Shown here piece by piece: positions 5,182-6,541 of a stretch of 6,541 nucleotides of DNA; the first letter of the stretch is position 1; each line of letters opens with the position of its first letter. The notes beneath the pieces are model-generated. The model was not told the DNA's origin. It saw only the letters and a list, made by a program, of their open reading frames with translations, and did no database searches. Origin of the DNA: Paracoccaceae bacterium. Its GTDB lineage: Bacteria > Pseudomonadota > Alphaproteobacteria > Rhodobacterales > Rhodobacteraceae. The stretch is from the NCBI GenBank assembly GCA_003565055.1, contig PXDM01000445.1:1-6541 (forward strand), in the 5' to 3' direction. Position numbers and translations under genes: made by a program.

Positions 5182-6541
5182 TCAAGGTGTTTCATCTCTT
5201 TGCGCGGCCCATGTTTGCGCCAGCCACATAACAGAGGCGTTCAGCGCCTCGGCAAAAGCGTCCTCTTTGGCCTCGCCTTGCCCCGGAGAGGTCTCTTGCG
5301 CAGGCAATGGCAGGTCCACCCCATCAAGGCTGCCCAGATCGCTGAACGAGGGCAACAGCCACCCGACCGGATGCTCGGGCACCCGCTCCAGCAGGTCCTG
5401 CACGCGCGTCACCCAGTCTGCCGGATGGACCACCTCCATGTCGCATCCAGCCGCGACAAAAGCCCGCGCGACAGTGCCGCTGTCCAATTGATCATGCTCA
5501 TAAATGCTGAAGATATGCCCGTCTGCCGACGCACCCGCACGATCAAGCGTCTGCACCATCTGTCGCGCGGCAAGATCGACAAAAGTGATGGGCCAGGGAA
5601 GCATTTCCAGCATTGCAGGCACCGCCTGCGCGTCATGGCAAAGGCGCAGGAAGCCATTGGTCGCATCGGCATTCCGATAGGCTCCGCTCTCACTATCGCC
5701 CATCACCGCGCCCGGACGCAGGATGCGAATATCAAAGCCCTTGGCGCGCGCCGCCTCCAGCAAGCACTCAGCCGCCCATTTCGACAACGCATAGCCAGCC
5801 TCTTCCGGCGCATCCAGCTCTGTTGCCGGGCGCGGTGTCTTCAGCGCCGCCTGATCTTCCTCCGTCACGGCAAGCGTCGAGACGAAATGCAAGCTCTTCG
5901 CGCGCCCCTCCGTCATCAGCTCCAGCAAGGGGATCAGGCTGCGCGTATTCGCGGCGCGCAGAGTCGAATAGGGCGCGATCATATTCGGAAGCGCACCATT
6001 ATGAAGGATGATATCCACAGACCCCGCCAGCCCGGAGCGGGTCTCGGGTGACAGGCCAAGCCCGTCCTGCGCGATGTCTCCGGCAAGGCCGAGCAGACGC
6101 GGGGCATGTCGGGCGACCTCATCCTCGGACATGATCACGCGCAACGAGGTAAGGACACGCTCCAGCGCCTCGGCATCGGATCCGGCGCGCGCCAGACAGA
6201 CAATGTCGCAAGTGCTGGTGCCTAGCAGCTCACGGAGCAGATAAGCGCCAAGATAGCCCGTCGCCCCTGTCACAAGAACCTGCTTTGCCCCGGTCAGCCG
6301 TGGTGCATCGCCCGGAACAGGCGCGGCAAGACCTGCCACCAGCGCGATGTCCTCCGCGATGAGCTTCTGATCGTCATCTCCGCCGCACGTGCCATCCGCG
6401 TGCATCGTGTCGAGTCTGAAGGCGAGGCTTTCGATATCGGGGGTCTCAAAGAGGGTGCGGATGGGCAGGGGGATGCCGAGGCGGGCCTCGAGGCGGGCGG
6501 CGAGGCGGACGGCCATGAGCGAATGGCCGCCAAGCGCGAAG
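5182..6541 (-). CDS. Nonribosomal peptide synthetase, C-terminal PCP and thioester reductase domains (5' end outside window)
   Basis: The last 452 residues of a larger synthetase. The window edge opens at FALGGHSLMAVRLAARLE, the carrier-domain core motif; the serine that receives 4'-phosphopantetheine is encoded at 6522-6520. After the carrier a linker leads to a reductase domain of the short-chain dehydrogenase type: VLVTGATGYLG (NAD(P)H-binding, glycines from about 6267), LHNGALPNMIAPY, FVSTLAV with the catalytic Thr, GYALSKWAAE with catalytic Tyr (5793-5791) and Lys (5781-5779), then LRPGAVMGDSESGAYRN. Such R domains release the bound peptide with NAD(P)H as an aldehyde, or after a second reduction as an alcohol, instead of hydrolysis or cyclisation by a TE domain. 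The gene continues beyond 6541, so the reading frame has no start here. MbtH next door favours NRPS over a carboxylic acid reductase or a lone reductase. A PKS-NRPS hybrid cannot be excluded. Confidence 0.92.
   Translation of the reverse strand, partial: FALGGHSLMAVRLAARLEARLGIPLPIRTLFETPDIESLAFRLDTMHADGTCGGDDDQKLIAEDIALVAGLAAPVPGDAPRLTGAKQVLVTGATGYLGAYLLRELLGTSTCDIVCLARAGSDAEALERVLTSLRVIMSEDEVARHAPRLLGLAGDIAQDGLGLSPETRSGLAGSVDIILHNGALPNMIAPYSTLRAANTRSLIPLLELMTEGRAKSLHFVSTLAVTEEDQAALKTPRPATELDAPEEAGYALSKWAAECLLEAARAKGFDIRILRPGAVMGDSESGAYRNADATNGFLRLCHDAQAVPAMLEMLPWPITFVDLAARQMVQTLDRAGASADGHIFSIYEHDQLDSGTVARAFVAAGCDMEVVHPADWVTRVQDLLERVPEHPVGWLLPSFSDLGSLDGVDLPLPAQETSPGQGEAKEDAFAEALNASVMWLAQTWAAQRDETP

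Noticed and set aside
5101..6051. Long plus-strand open frame (316 codons) opposite the NRPS reductase domain
   Set aside because: The minus strand carries unmistakable PCP, reductase and MbtH motifs; the plus-strand protein is Arg/Gln/His-rich with no recognisable domain, as expected of a shadow frame in GC-rich DNA.
1..6541. CRISPR array, tRNA, rRNA or riboswitch
   Set aside because: No regularly spaced direct repeats, no tRNA-like cloverleaf and no known leader motif was seen by eye; nearly all of the window is accounted for by protein genes.

Overview
The window is GC-rich and almost fully coding, with every intact gene on the minus strand. It looks like the 3' part of a small nonribosomal peptide (NRPS) biosynthesis and export locus. 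The composition, the compact overlapping genes and the protein style suggest an alphaproteobacterium, plausibly of the Rhodobacterales/roseobacter type. That placement is an inference; no rRNA or other taxonomic marker is present.

Layout in transcription order (right to left): the window opens inside a large NRPS whose last carrier (PCP) domain is cut by the window edge just before its phosphopantetheine serine, followed by a complete C-terminal thioester reductase (R) domain (6541-5182). Next come a 66-aa MbtH-like protein (5165-4965), an alpha/beta hydrolase (4972-4079) and a 12-TM MFS exporter (4082-2859). The last two starts overlap the preceding stops by 8 and 4 bases, so these genes read as one translationally coupled operon. 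After a gap of about 175 bases there is an EntD/Sfp-type 4'-phosphopantetheinyl transferase (2684-1932). After a further 189 bases comes a NodT-type outer-membrane efflux lipoprotein (1742-324).

The genes make a coherent set. The PPTase would charge the carrier domains. The MbtH protein would support the adenylation domains. The R domain would release the peptide reductively as an aldehyde or alcohol. The hydrolase could edit or tailor the product, and the MFS protein plus the outer-membrane channel could export it. The substrate cannot be read here because the adenylation domains lie beyond the right edge.

The left 320 bases are mobile-element debris. The 5' end of an IS5-like element, with transposase start and putative terminal inverted repeat, runs off the left edge (110-1). 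It abuts a decayed plus-strand fragment of an IS256-family transposase (about 121-310) that carries a frameshift and an in-frame stop. This debris ends almost at the stop codon of the efflux gene and marks a likely boundary of the locus.
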